DNA of 64,000 nt from Methanobacterium_C sp963845285 (GTDB lineage: Archaea; Methanobacteriota; Methanobacteria; Methanobacteriales; Methanobacteriaceae), in the NCBI GenBank assembly GCA_963845285.1, contig CAWJRO010000016.1:72428-136427 (forward strand). The letters are read 5' to 3'. A program made the position numbers and the translations under genes. Below are positions 1 through 8,885 of this stretch, one piece after another; within the stretch, counting starts at the first letter, position 1; each line of letters begins with the position of its first letter. Under the pieces are notes generated by a model. That model saw only the letters and a program-made list of their open reading frames with translations. It was not told the origin of the DNA and did no database searches.

Positions 1-2
1 CT

Positions 3-1391
3 AACGGTAACAGGGGAATTTACGTATACACATCAGGAAACAACATCATAACAGAAAACATCATAAAAGAGGGTTACTATGGAATAGTTCTCTACAACTC
101 AACTAACAACAACTTATCAGGAAACACCGTGAAATACAATGAAAATGGAATATACCTTTTTAACTCCAATTACAACACAATAAATGGAAATACAATATCT
201 GACAATTATTATGGAAGCTACTTTTACCATTCCAATAACAACAAAATAAGTGAAAACAAATTAAAAGGTAACTGGGTAGGTATTTACCTTTATGATACCC
301 ACAACAACAGCGTAACTGGAAACAACCTCACAGACAACGGGGCTGGAATCACCTATTATAACTCTCTCAGCACCACAATCTCCGGAAACAATTTCACAAA
401 CAACTGGCTTACAGATACATCAATCATAGATTCTGGTAAAATGGTGATGGCCACTACCACTTACAGTTGCGGACCTGCAGCCCTAGCAACAATCCTAAAA
501 AGCTTGGGAATTTACACCACAGAAGCTGAAATCGCCAAATTAGCAGGAACAGACGAAACAGGGACCAGTCTCTACGGACTGAAAACAGCAGCACAAAATA
601 AGGGAACAACCGCAATAGGAGCAAAATTAACCATAGATCAACTTAAACCCAATTACATTGTAGTTCTAACCATAAATAATGTCAAACACTTCGAAGTTGT
701 ACAGAACATAACTAACACCACAATTTACCTCTTCGACCCAAACCTTGGAAACATAGAAATGTCAATAACAAAATTCAATGAGATCTACACAGGAGTAGCA
801 CTCCTAATCAATGAACAACCACCAGCAAATACCACAACATTAACTGATGATGAAATGAAGAACATCAAAGGAAACTGGCATTATATAACAATTAGAAATT
901 CTTATTGGGTACCGGGTTATTGTTATATAACCTGGAAAAGAGTAACGGGTAGTTTTCTTGTACCATACGTCTACGTAACATGGGTGCCAACTTACAACTG
1001 GGGTCCAATCCATTTAGGATATTATGCAGCTCATATAGGTTGGTATAGGGTAACCTATGGATTTTCAATACCAATAGTTCACTACGTACCTGGTCACAGA
1101 GCATATTACTATACTTACATAAAAGTTCCGGATTATAATGACGTACCTCAAGTCAAGCAGTCTTATAAATGGGAAGGAACAGCTATAGTCAAAAAACGTA
1201 TTTACTATAGTAAATACATAATTGGAGGAAGTATAGGAATTTATGGTACTTTATTGGCCCCGTTAGCTGGTAAAGGCATAGTTGGTCTAGGTGGAGGTGC
1301 TTTTGGAATTGATGGACTTTGGACAGGTTTAAATGAATATGCATCACATTTAAATGAAATTGGCTCACAAGGATGGATAGATCCAAAATAA
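3..1391 (+). CDS. Beta-helix surface protein with C39-like cysteine peptidase and C-terminal effector-like domain (5' partial)
   Basis: The reading frame is open from base 3, so the gene begins outside the window; the GTG at 129 is only an internal codon. The N-terminal visible part (to about base 410) is a run of NosD-type beta-helix repeats (N-x-I-x-G-N, G-I-Y-L), typical of Methanobacteriales adhesin-like proteins. A peptidase C39-like domain follows: Cys in YSCGPAA (codon 468), His in KHFEVV (687) and Asp in LFDPN (735) form the expected triad. Next is a bacteriocin-leader-like motif (840-875). The last 171 residues are Tyr/Trp-rich, then a Gly-rich hydrophobic stretch (GIYGTLLAPLAGKGIVGLGG) that could enter a membrane. 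The beta-helix and peptidase calls are firm; the effector role of the C-terminus is inferred from architecture and from the small membrane gene just downstream. Confidence 0.8.
   Translation, partial: NGNRGIYVYTSGNNIITENIIKEGYYGIVLYNSTNNNLSGNTVKYNENGIYLFNSNYNTINGNTISDNYYGSYFYHSNNNKISENKLKGNWVGIYLYDTHNNSVTGNNLTDNGAGITYYNSLSTTISGNNFTNNWLTDTSIIDSGKMVMATTTYSCGPAALATILKSLGIYTTEAEIAKLAGTDETGTSLYGLKTAAQNKGTTAIGAKLTIDQLKPNYIVVLTINNVKHFEVVQNITNTTIYLFDPNLGNIEMSITKFNEIYTGVALLINEQPPANTTTLTDDEMKNIKGNWHYITIRNSYWVPGYCYITWKRVTGSFLVPYVYVTWVPTYNWGPIHLGYYAAHIGWYRVTYGFSIPIVHYVPGHRAYYYTYIKVPDYNDVPQVKQSYKWEGTAIVKKRIYYSKYIIGGSIGIYGTLLAPLAGKGIVGLGGGAFGIDGLWTGLNEYASHLNEIGSQGWIDPK
840..875 (+). other. Double-glycine-type leader motif between peptidase and C-terminal domain
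   Basis: The residues LTDDEMKNIKGN match the class II bacteriocin leader consensus: L at -12, T/S at -11, E at -8, hydrophobic at -7, I at -4 and G at -2. N replaces the usual G/A/S at -1. Leaders of this kind are the known substrates of C39 peptidases. Here the motif lies in the same polypeptide, directly after a C39-like domain. Cleavage after codon 873 would free a 171-residue C-terminal product. Processing is inferred. Confidence 0.5.
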
Positions 1392-1443
1392 TTAGGATTT
1401 ATTTATTTTTTTATTTTTTTTAAGGTATAGGAGATGGTTTATA

Positions 1444-1773
1444 GTGTTAAATGTGAAAAATAGGGTATTGTTATGGATTCTTTTGTTGGTAGTGTGTTTG
1501 ATAAACTTTTTTAGTTCTAAAATTATGATTTTTGCAAATGGTGCTTTAATGATTTGTGCGATATCTTTCATTATTTTGGATTCTGTGGATGAAAATTATC
1601 ATGGAAAATTATCAATGGGAATTGCTTTTTTACTTTTATTATATGTTTTAATTTGGATTTTACTGAATAAAATAACTGCAGAAGTGTTAATTGCTTTAAT
1701 AATTTTGGTTTTTTATATAATTATCAGGATCTTAATGTTTTTAGATATAATTCCAAAAAATATTTTAAATTAA
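1444..1773 (+). CDS. Small four-helix membrane protein, possible immunity partner
   Basis: This 109-residue protein is not recognised as a named family. It has about four hydrophobic segments (roughly residues 8-24, 27-45, 57-75 and 80-104), few charged residues and no cysteine-rich or catalytic motif. It starts at GTG, with AGGAGATGG about 8 bases upstream. It begins 52 bases after the stop of the C39/beta-helix gene on the same strand, so the two are probably cotranscribed. Small polytopic proteins encoded right after a secreted toxin or bacteriocin are commonly immunity proteins, which is the role suggested here by context alone. It is clearly more AT-rich than the upstream gene. Confidence 0.65.
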   Translation: MLNVKNRVLLWILLLVVCLINFFSSKIMIFANGALMICAISFIILDSVDENYHGKLSMGIAFLLLLYVLIWILLNKITAEVLIALIILVFYIIIRILMFLDIIPKNILN

Positions 1774-2327
1774 TTAACGTTCTAGGGGATATATTTCCTT
1801 ATATTTTTTCTTTTTCTTCTTTTCCAAGTGTGGAACAAGAAAAAAAATTTCTACAAACGGATTGAAAAAAATCCATTTCAGATTCCATATCCGTTTTCTG
1901 TTACACCAAATGTCTTATTTTAACAACATTGAATTTATTAACATTAAACGGAAAAGGATAGATTAATACACATCTAAAACCAAATAATCAGATAGATCTA
2001 GTTAAATAAAAGGTAAAAATGTGATTAATATTAAAGATCATAAAAGTATGTTTATAGGACATGTAAAGTAAAGAAAAAAGTTCTATCTATAAATTATAAA
2101 ACAAATTATATTTAATAATAACTTTTAAGACAGTTTTAAATTTGAGATAAACTTAAAAATTTAAAAGTATTATGGAGACCTTCATGAAAATATTAAAATT
2201 GTAAGTATTGAAATATCAAATGTGAATTTACCAATTGAAATTCCATTTAAAAAGTGTAGATTCATTCAGTTTACACCAATGACTAAAAAAAAGTTGTAGA
2301 TTTAATTTTATACAAGGATCTTATCCC
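1774..2327. other. AT-rich intergenic region with a possible gene remnant
   Basis: There is no intact gene in these 554 bases. T-rich runs just after 1774 fit an archaeal terminator. Between 2171 and 2299 a 42-codon frame on the plus strand has protein-like composition (it begins YGDLHENIKIVSIEI and ends in a TAG) but lacks a start codon. It may be the tail of a lost gene. Arms AAACGGAT and ATCCGTTT lie around 1856-1905 as a weak inverted repeat. Confidence 0.3.
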
Positions 2328-4280
2328 TTGAAAAATGGTGATCTTGTGCGTCCACCATACTTACCAATAGTACCCGAAAAAATTCCAGAAACATCCTATT
2401 TACTGGCATTATACGCCTTAATAGGCGTGGTCCTATTAATAGCCTACGGCATTATTGGATCCACTTATATAATGGATTTAGATCCGATCAATGCCCTTTA
2501 TTTCACTGTACAGACCATAGCAACCGTGGGTTTTGGTGATATCAAACCTATAACTCCTATCCAAAAGATTTTTACCGTGACTCTGGTTCTTGGAGGAGTA
2601 GGATTACTTGCATACGCATTTACATTAACAATAACGGTGGTTACAATGGCAGTTGAAGAAATCACATCTGGCGCTAAACAAAGGCGACTGATAGCCGCTA
2701 CAAAAGACCATTTCGTCCTCTGCGGCTATGGAAGAGTAGGTGGCGCTGTCCATAAAGAGCTTAAAAAAAGAAATAGAAATGTAATAATAATTGAAAGGAA
2801 TAAAGACATAGTTGAAAAGGAGTTATGGGAAGATCCTGATGTTCTGGCCATTCCTGGCGATGCCACAGATGAAAACGTGATGATAGAATCAGGTATAAAA
2901 AAAGCCCGTGGAGTTATAATAACAACAGGAGACGATGTTGACAACCTTTTCATAACATTAACAGCAAGGGAGCTGCATCCTGAGATATGGATAGTCACAA
3001 GGGCCAGTAAAAAGGAGAATATCCGCAGATTATACCGTTCAGGTGCTGATAAGGTCATATCCCCCGAGGCAAGTGGAGCTGAAGATATTTATTTTGCTGC
3101 AATGGAACCCACCATAATGAAGATCACCGAGATACACGGTGTTGCAGATATAAAAAAGGAAGCAGAGATCATCCTGAAACACGGCTGCACCCTTGAAAAC
3201 ATAGAGTACCATCTGCCTGAATTCAAGGAACCTCTTGCAAGAAAGATTGGAGTGTCCAAAATAAACCAACTGAACAGATTTTTAAGCAGTTTAGAACGTG
3301 ACATAAACCGAAAAAAATCTTTAGAGAAAATATATGAATCTGTAAGTGGAATTCACTCCCACTGGATCTCAGGACCTACAAAAGAAAGTTTGGATAAAGT
3401 TGCTGAGGAACTTAAAAAAGAGGGATTTTTACTTGGCATCAACCTCAATGAAGAAGAGATAAAAGATGCTGTGAAAAAGCATGGAAAACTCGTTGAGGTG
3501 GTCTTAAAACCTGAGATGAAGATCACAGAAATCCACGATGTTACAGACATACGGGAAGAAGCTGAAGTCATTCTGAAACACGGCTGCACCCTTGAAAACA
3601 TAGAATATTACCTACCCGGGTTCCATGAACCATTAAAAAGAAAGGTTGGTCTTTCAGAGGTAAATGACATGGACAGGTTTTTAAAACATTTAAATCAGGA
3701 TTCTGCACGAATGGATGCTCTTGAAAGACTTTACACAATTTCAGGAGGGGGAATTCATTCACACAAGATCTCCGGGCCAGACACCAAAAGTCTCGATAAA
3801 ATCGAATTTGAATTAACTAAAAAAGGATTTCTTTTAGGTTTGAACCTCTCGCACAATGAGATACTGGAGAAAATTCGGGAGTATGGAAGGGTCAGTGAAA
3901 TGCTCATGAAACATGATGTCGGCATTATCGATGACAAACGTGTGATAGTAGAGTTAGGCGGTCGAGTACTCGATTCAAAACATTATCTTCCAGGTGTAAG
4001 ACAGGTTGTAACCAGAAAACTCTATTTGAAAAATAAGGAAGATCTTAAAAGGTGTGAAGAGGAGTACAACAAACCCGATGCAAGAAGGTCTTTAACAGCC
4101 CTCTATGAAATATCGCGACACATACATTCCCATACAATTTCAGCTCCAGATGTTAAGACCATTAAAAAGATAGAAAAAGCTCTTGATAAACAGAGCATAC
4201 TTTTAGGTGTTGATCTGCCCGAAGATGAAATATGGAAAATCGTTGAAAGTGAGAATTCCAAAGAATTCTGTGTGGAATAA
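2328..4280 (+). CDS. MthK-like potassium channel with RCK/TrkA-N domain and triplicated C-terminal module
   Basis: Residues about 20-110 are a two-helix pore of the ion-trans-2 type, with the K+ selectivity filter TVGFGD (about residue 67). Residues about 127-250 are an RCK (TrkA-N) Rossmann domain with GYGRVG and a following acidic strand end (IIIERN). The RCK domain of this family gates the pore on ligand binding. After it, where MthK has one small C-terminal lobe, the protein has three tandem copies of a roughly 130-residue module (264-396, 397-526, 527-650). Each carries HYLPG/HLPEF-like and IHSH-I-S-x-P motifs and ends in LLG-hydrophobic-DL. The start is taken as TTG at 2328 because AAGGA lies about 10 bases upstream; GTG at 2346 is an alternative. 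Total length (650) is about twice that of MthK. The channel call is firm; the role of the modules is unknown. Confidence 0.88.
   Translation: MKNGDLVRPPYLPIVPEKIPETSYLLALYALIGVVLLIAYGIIGSTYIMDLDPINALYFTVQTIATVGFGDIKPITPIQKIFTVTLVLGGVGLLAYAFTLTITVVTMAVEEITSGAKQRRLIAATKDHFVLCGYGRVGGAVHKELKKRNRNVIIIERNKDIVEKELWEDPDVLAIPGDATDENVMIESGIKKARGVIITTGDDVDNLFITLTARELHPEIWIVTRASKKENIRRLYRSGADKVISPEASGAEDIYFAAMEPTIMKITEIHGVADIKKEAEIILKHGCTLENIEYHLPEFKEPLARKIGVSKINQLNRFLSSLERDINRKKSLEKIYESVSGIHSHWISGPTKESLDKVAEELKKEGFLLGINLNEEEIKDAVKKHGKLVEVVLKPEMKITEIHDVTDIREEAEVILKHGCTLENIEYYLPGFHEPLKRKVGLSEVNDMDRFLKHLNQDSARMDALERLYTISGGGIHSHKISGPDTKSLDKIEFELTKKGFLLGLNLSHNEILEKIREYGRVSEMLMKHDVGIIDDKRVIVELGGRVLDSKHYLPGVRQVVTRKLYLKNKEDLKRCEEEYNKPDARRSLTALYEISRHIHSHTISAPDVKTIKKIEKALDKQSILLGVDLPEDEIWKIVESENSKEFCVE
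3117..4277 (+). repeat. Three tandem in-frame coding repeats (about 390-400 bp each)
   Basis: Copies begin near 3117, 3516 and 3906. Copies 1 and 2 share long identical DNA stretches (around 3175-3212 and 3574-3611, encoding KHGCTLENIEY), which points to fairly recent duplication. Copy 3 is strongly diverged but keeps the HYLPG and IHSHTISAP motifs. Confidence 0.85.
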
Positions 4281-4390
4281 TTCCATATTTCTTGGTTATT
4301 CTTATTTTTAAAAAATCCACTTTAAAAAATCAGTTCTCATTGATAATATAGGAATATAAAACTTTAATTGTAAATTTCTTGAAAATTTAA

Positions 4391-6151
4391 GAGGCTGTCT
4401 CATGATTGACTTTTTTTTGGATTTTCTTTTCTGATTTTTTTCCTTTTAAGGGTTATATTTATATTTAAGGTGTTACTATATTTTATTTAGAGATTTATAG
4501 TTTTTTGGTGGTGTTTTTTATGGCTTTGAGAGAAGATAGGATTGGTCAGACTTGGTTGGTGCCTAGGCGTGTTATGGATTTTATTCCGGAAAATCATATT
4601 TGTTATTTTATTGCTAATTTGGTGGAAGAGTTAGATTTTAAAAAAATAGACCAGAGATACAGGTGCACTAAGGGTAAGGCAGCTTATTCTCGCCGAATGT
4701 TATTGAGAGTGGTTATTATGGCTTCGGTTGATGGTGTGTTTTCATCTAGGCGGGTTGCAAGGCTTGCGGAGGAAAATGTGATTTATATGTATCTTTCAGG
4801 TATGGATAAGCCGGATTTCCATACAATTTGCAGATTTAAAATCGAATGCAGCAAACAAATTGAAGAAGCGTTTGAAATGACTGTGAATGTTGCTAAAAAT
4901 ATGGATATGGTTCAATTGAACCATATCGCAATAGATGGTACTAAAATCAAAGCTAACGCTTCCCCAGCTAATCTAATTAATCAAAAAGAAATACATACAG
5001 TTCGTCAGATATTAAAAAAAGGAATAAAAACCGACAAGAAAGAAAACAAAATTTACGGCAATAAAAGAGGTGACGAAATACCACCAGAACTAACCAACCG
5101 TAAAAAAGTCCACGAAATAATCCAAAAACTAAAAAACCAAACCAAAACCACTAATGAAAATAATGCTCCTAAAGAGGAGAATAAGCTGCATAGATCTTCA
5201 GTTAAGCTTCTGGAACGGGCCTGTTCCGGTAGTCCGGAAAAGGATCGTGTTTTGAAAAAATTGGATCATGCTGAAAGGGAGTTAGAAAAGACACCACAAA
5301 AGACTGTTAGTTTAACAGACCCTGAATCACGGTGGATGATGAATAAAAAGAATCGAATGGAACTTTCATATAATATGCAAATCGCAGTGGATTATGATTC
5401 AGGAATCATACTCGCCAGCACCATAACACAAGACCCTACAGACCACCACCAACTAATACCACAAATAGAACAAATACAAGAAACAATAGGACCCTTACCC
5501 AATTATACAAAGATTAGCGCAGATAACGGGTATTTTACACAAACAAATCTACAATATCTAGAAGAAAATGGATTAGATGGTTACATACCTAACAGAAAAC
5601 AGGCACATAAACATAAAAACAAGTTAAAAAAGGATAAACTATTTTCCAAGTACAATTTCAAATATAATCATGTCGAAGACATTTATATTTGTCCAAATAA
5701 CAGAAAATTAACTTATAAAAAGACATATGAGTATAATAACACTTGTATGCGCCAATATTATTGTAATGATTGTTTAAAATGTTCATATCAGACATTATGT
5801 GCTGGTAAGAATCGTTTTAGGATTATAACTGATTATGGTGGTGTTTTATCAAAGCGTATGGCTTTGAAAATGGAAACAAATCAAGGCAAGGAAGAGTTTG
5901 GTAAACGAAAACAGACCGTTGAATGGCCATTTGGGAATATAAAAGAGAATTTAAGATACACAGAGTTCCTAACACGCGGCATGAACGGAATAAAAACAGA
6001 AAAAAACCTAATTAACATCTCACATAACATAAAAAGAATCTATAATCATAATAATTCTAAAATAAATAGGCAAAATCAAATAAATACCTGAAAAAAGAGG
6101 ATTTTTTATAAAAACTTAAAAAATTAAAAACTTAATTCATGAGACAACCTC
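4391..6151 (+). mobile_element. IS1182-family insertion sequence, copy 1
   Basis: This 1761-bp element has imperfect terminal inverted repeats (left GAGGCTGTCTCATGA, right reading inward GAGGTTGTCTCATGA) and one transposase gene. The flanks are TTTAA on both sides, a likely 5-bp target duplication. It appears identical over its full length to the element at 17632-19392, in the same orientation, which suggests recent transposition. Confidence 0.93.
4520..6091 (+). CDS. IS1182-family transposase (copy 1)
   Basis: This is a DDE transposase of 523 residues from the ATG at 4520, which has GGTGGTG just upstream; the frame is open from a TTG at 4505. The N-terminal DUF772-type domain reads FIPENHICYFI and SRRMLLRVVIMA. 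Catalytic acidic residues are visible as AIDGTKIKANAS (first D), ISADNGYF (second D) and QTVEWPFGNIK (E). A zinc-ribbon-like cysteine cluster (YYCNDCLKCSYQTLC) lies before the last motif, as in IS1182/IS1380-type enzymes. No frameshift is present, so the enzyme is probably active. It is likely also able to move the short elements in this window that carry the same termini. Confidence 0.93.
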   Translation: MALREDRIGQTWLVPRRVMDFIPENHICYFIANLVEELDFKKIDQRYRCTKGKAAYSRRMLLRVVIMASVDGVFSSRRVARLAEENVIYMYLSGMDKPDFHTICRFKIECSKQIEEAFEMTVNVAKNMDMVQLNHIAIDGTKIKANASPANLINQKEIHTVRQILKKGIKTDKKENKIYGNKRGDEIPPELTNRKKVHEIIQKLKNQTKTTNENNAPKEENKLHRSSVKLLERACSGSPEKDRVLKKLDHAERELEKTPQKTVSLTDPESRWMMNKKNRMELSYNMQIAVDYDSGIILASTITQDPTDHHQLIPQIEQIQETIGPLPNYTKISADNGYFTQTNLQYLEENGLDGYIPNRKQAHKHKNKLKKDKLFSKYNFKYNHVEDIYICPNNRKLTYKKTYEYNNTCMRQYYCNDCLKCSYQTLCAGKNRFRIITDYGGVLSKRMALKMETNQGKEEFGKRKQTVEWPFGNIKENLRYTEFLTRGMNGIKTEKNLINISHNIKRIYNHNNSKINRQNQINT

Positions 6152-6203
6152 TTTAAAAATAAAAAAATATTAAAAATAGAAAAATGTAGGTATTAAAGAA
6201 TAC

Positions 6204-7097
6204 TTAGAAAAGTTCATGAAGCTGTATGTGGCATTTACCCAAATTTCCACCGTAATTTCCTGCACATATCTGTTTAACGCCTGGAACTTTAACAGCTGCA
6301 TTTATTCCTGCTTTCATTGCTTTTTTTATAGCAGCTTCATCCAGACCGTCTATAACTATCTCGAAGATTCCACTTACATCTGAAGGTATCTCACATGCTG
6401 GACACTCATCACGAAGTGTTGGACAGAAGTTTTCATTGGTTGTTGCGTGCATGAATTTGTACTTTGTTGAACCTACTTTCGAACCGGATGCAACAATTCC
6501 ACCAGGGAATGGTGTTATAACACCTTCAACTGAACTTATGGCACTTACTGCAACATCAGCAGCTACAAGGGCAGATGTCTGGTTTTCAGCCATTATAAAG
6601 AAGTTTCCGCCGGCCACTCCTTTTTGGAACCCAACTGCTTCTTCTACAATAAATTCTCCAGACATTATAGGGATTGAGTAAACTGTTCTTCCTGCAATTT
6701 CTAATTTTTTCTCGTATCCGTCTCCAAAAAATTTCAATTTTTGACCTAGTTTGCTTTTTTCTGCATCTTCAGCCATTGCATCAAAAACTGCGGTTGTTGG
6801 AGCTGTTAAAACACACTGACCTATTCTATCCATGATCTGCTTTTCGAGTTCTTTTTTCTGAGGGTGGCATATCATTATGGTGTAGCCTGGCCTTCCATCT
6901 GGTGTTTCAGTTGGTGGGACGTAGCTGTCTATTCCTGCCTCAGATGGACATCCTATAACTGAAGAACCAAAACCTGTGGCTTCTGTTGCAGCTATTTTTG
7001 CAAATTTTTTTGTAGCTGCAGTGATTAGCAACCTTGAAATCTTTATGCTAAATGCTTCTGCAAAGTTATCTTCTATTTTTACTCCGTTTATTTCCAT
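6204..7097 (-). CDS. ftr: Formylmethanofuran:tetrahydromethanopterin formyltransferase
   Basis: Ftr transfers the formyl group from formylmethanofuran to tetrahydromethanopterin, the second step of CO2 reduction to methane; it is cytoplasmic. The 297-residue product has the family length and landmarks: MEINGVKIEDNFAEAF at the N-terminus, GFGSSVIGCPSEAGID, PDGRPGYTIMICHP, and the C-terminal CAGNYGGNLGKCHI and HELF. The ATG at 7097 is preferred over an in-frame GTG at 7106 because GGTGA sits 6 bases before it and it gives the usual length. It is a single gene between an IS copy and a MITE-containing spacer, not in an operon with formylmethanofuran dehydrogenase genes. Confidence 0.97.
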   Translation of the reverse strand: MEINGVKIEDNFAEAFSIKISRLLITAATKKFAKIAATEATGFGSSVIGCPSEAGIDSYVPPTETPDGRPGYTIMICHPQKKELEKQIMDRIGQCVLTAPTTAVFDAMAEDAEKSKLGQKLKFFGDGYEKKLEIAGRTVYSIPIMSGEFIVEEAVGFQKGVAGGNFFIMAENQTSALVAADVAVSAISSVEGVITPFPGGIVASGSKVGSTKYKFMHATTNENFCPTLRDECPACEIPSDVSGIFEIVIDGLDEAAIKKAMKAGINAAVKVPGVKQICAGNYGGNLGKCHIQLHELF

Positions 7098-7127
7098 GAT
7101 TATCACCGTCTTGATCGTAGTTTAAGA

Positions 7128-7138
7128 GGAGTTATAAA
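7128..7138 (-). promoter_or_regulatory. TATA box of ftr
   Basis: The minus strand reads AAATTTATAACT about 30-40 bases before the ftr start. This predicts transcription starting close to the ribosome binding site, with a leader of 10-15 bases. Confidence 0.5.
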
Positions 7139-7275
7139 TTTTTCCATTTAAATTTTAGATGATTAAGTAAATATTATTGCCTTAATTCCAAAATATAGGT
7201 AATTTAAACCCTTTTTTTACATTTAAGATATTTTAATTCTATAAAAGAAACATTTTCAATTTTTTATAGATTCGT

Positions 7276-7382
7276 GAGGCTGTCTCATAGTTTTAAATTT
7301 GCAAAAAAATAATAGTAAACAGAGCTTTAAATTCAAAAATAATGAAAATTATAGAAGTAACAAATAATCATGAGACAGTTTC
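7276..7382 (+). mobile_element. MITE copy 1 (about 107 bp, IS1182-type termini)
   Basis: The non-coding element starts GAGGCTGTCTCATAG and ends with the inverted form (reading in: GAAACTGTCTCATGATT). It lies in the 454-base spacer between ftr and the flippase gene (7098-7560), which otherwise holds only AT-rich DNA. With copy 3 (20041) it forms one sequence subfamily, recognised by an internal AATAATAGTAAA segment. Confidence 0.85.
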
Positions 7383-7560
7383 TTCAGTTTTAAAAAATAC
7401 TTAAAAATCAAAGAAAAATTAAAAATCAAATATATGATGAAAATAGTCAATAAGAATAATAAGATATATTAGTAAAAGTTTAAAACCAAAATTAAATCAA
7501 TTTTAAACCGCGAATTTATTTAAATTAGTGAAGCTTACGACCCATTATTTTTAAGTGCAA

Positions 7561-8577
7561 TTAAAGTTCATCCGAGAATTTTTCCATGACCCCCGTTCCA
7601 AAGTAGGGCAATACAGCCATCCCTATAACGGAAGTCATCCAAAAGGATATTAATCGTTCAACAATGGTTGCAGCAGCACTTATCGATGGTGGAACACCTG
7701 CTATGGAATACAGTAAGATCATTATGCCGTCAACCGCACCCAAACCACCCGGAAGTAACGGGATCATTCCAATGAGGGTTGCAATTACAAATACGGATGC
7801 TATTACCCCCAGTGAGACATGGGTCCCAAATGCTGAAAACACCACATAAACCCTTAAAATTTCAAATAACCAGATTATAAAAGATAGTGGAAGTCCATAC
7901 ATTAAAACGTTCCTGTCTTTTATCATGATCCTTATGCTGTCTTGAAATCCTCTCATTGCATTTATTGCCTTATTCTCGATTTTTGGGTGTTCTTTTCGGG
8001 AGAACCTTTTTATTACCCTAACCATCCAAAGGGTTATCTTTTTTCCCGCCCCCTCATTCAAACACATATAAAGTATGACAAAAAAAGCTATTAAAAGGAC
8101 AATTAAAGATATTATGAGCGCTAAAACTATCCATTCAGCTAATTTAAAATATAAAACTGTATAAATTATTGCTATTATTGCCAAAATCACGAACGGAAAC
8201 GTATCAAGACCCCTATCAGCTATCACGGTCGCAAAGGCATTTTCCATTGGGGAGTTTGAATACTTACCAAGTATGTATGCCCTTACAGGTTCTCCACCAC
8301 CTCGAGCACTCGGTGTGAGGTTGTTGATTGCAAGTCCCACCATTAACATTGGCAGAACATGCCGTTTTTTAGCGAAGATCCCAAGGGCATTGATGGTTAT
8401 AGACCACCTTTCAGTCCAGAGAAGGTAGCCTCCAATTTGTATAAGAACTGCAAGGGCAACGTACCATGGATTTGCAAGTACAATTGCACTTTCTATTTGG
8501 CCGGGGCCTATGAACATGACCATTAATGCAAGTATTCCAATTCCTATCAGGAACAGTAGAAGAGTTTTATGTTTCAT
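7561..8577 (-). CDS. Flippase-like integral membrane protein (AglD/YbhN, UPF0104 family)
   Basis: The 338-residue membrane protein has about eight transmembrane segments and family signatures: the early LLWTERW, then LTPSARGGGEPVRAYILGKY, the DRGLDTFPF motif, and near the C-terminus GLGAVDGIMILLYSIAG. This family (lysylphosphatidylglycerol synthase TM region) includes archaeal proteins linked to lipid or polyprenol-linked sugar translocation; the substrate here cannot be told. The ATG at 8577 is preferred over 8583 because GAAGG lies 6 bases upstream of it and abuts the other. It has no close same-strand partner. Confidence 0.85.
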   Translation of the reverse strand: MKHKTLLLFLIGIGILALMVMFIGPGQIESAIVLANPWYVALAVLIQIGGYLLWTERWSITINALGIFAKKRHVLPMLMVGLAINNLTPSARGGGEPVRAYILGKYSNSPMENAFATVIADRGLDTFPFVILAIIAIIYTVLYFKLAEWIVLALIISLIVLLIAFFVILYMCLNEGAGKKITLWMVRVIKRFSRKEHPKIENKAINAMRGFQDSIRIMIKDRNVLMYGLPLSFIIWLFEILRVYVVFSAFGTHVSLGVIASVFVIATLIGMIPLLPGGLGAVDGIMILLYSIAGVPPSISAAATIVERLISFWMTSVIGMAVLPYFGTGVMEKFSDEL

Positions 8578-8885
8578 GTGCATCCTTCAATTTTAAATAA
8601 ATTTAATAAAAATATTCAATTTATTAATACAAATTAACTTCTATTACCATTAAGTTTCTATTGATTAGCTTTTTAAAGATTCCCTAACAATTTAGTACCT
8701 AAAAAATATTTGGTTCCAAGAAATTTATTTTAATGAAAATATTATTTTTGTTCTATGAATCTTCTATTAATTCTTATCTGTGTTCAATTCTCTTAAGTTT
8801 TTAGAGATTAAATAATTTAAGTTTATTGAAGTTTTTAAATTCAATTCTTTAAAGTTAACTTTTTTGAATTTTTTAGATGTTAAAA
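8578..8885. other. Intergenic, AT-rich, nothing recognised
   Basis: These are about 300 bases of A/T-rich DNA. I see no reading frame with protein-like composition, no strong inverted repeat and no RNA-like structure. It presumably holds the promoter of the minus-strand gene ending at 7561. Confidence 0.5.

Noticed and set aside
129..131. GTG as the start of the first gene
   Set aside because: The frame is open and filled with the same beta-helix repeats back to base 3, so the gene starts outside the window.
892..1104. Minus-strand frames inside the C39/beta-helix gene and other frames opposite long genes
   Set aside because: They overlap well-supported genes, lack ribosome binding sites and have compositions expected of antisense shadows.
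5100..5300. The charged middle part of the transposase as a separate gene
   Set aside because: It is in one continuous frame between the first and second catalytic Asp residues and is identical in both copies.
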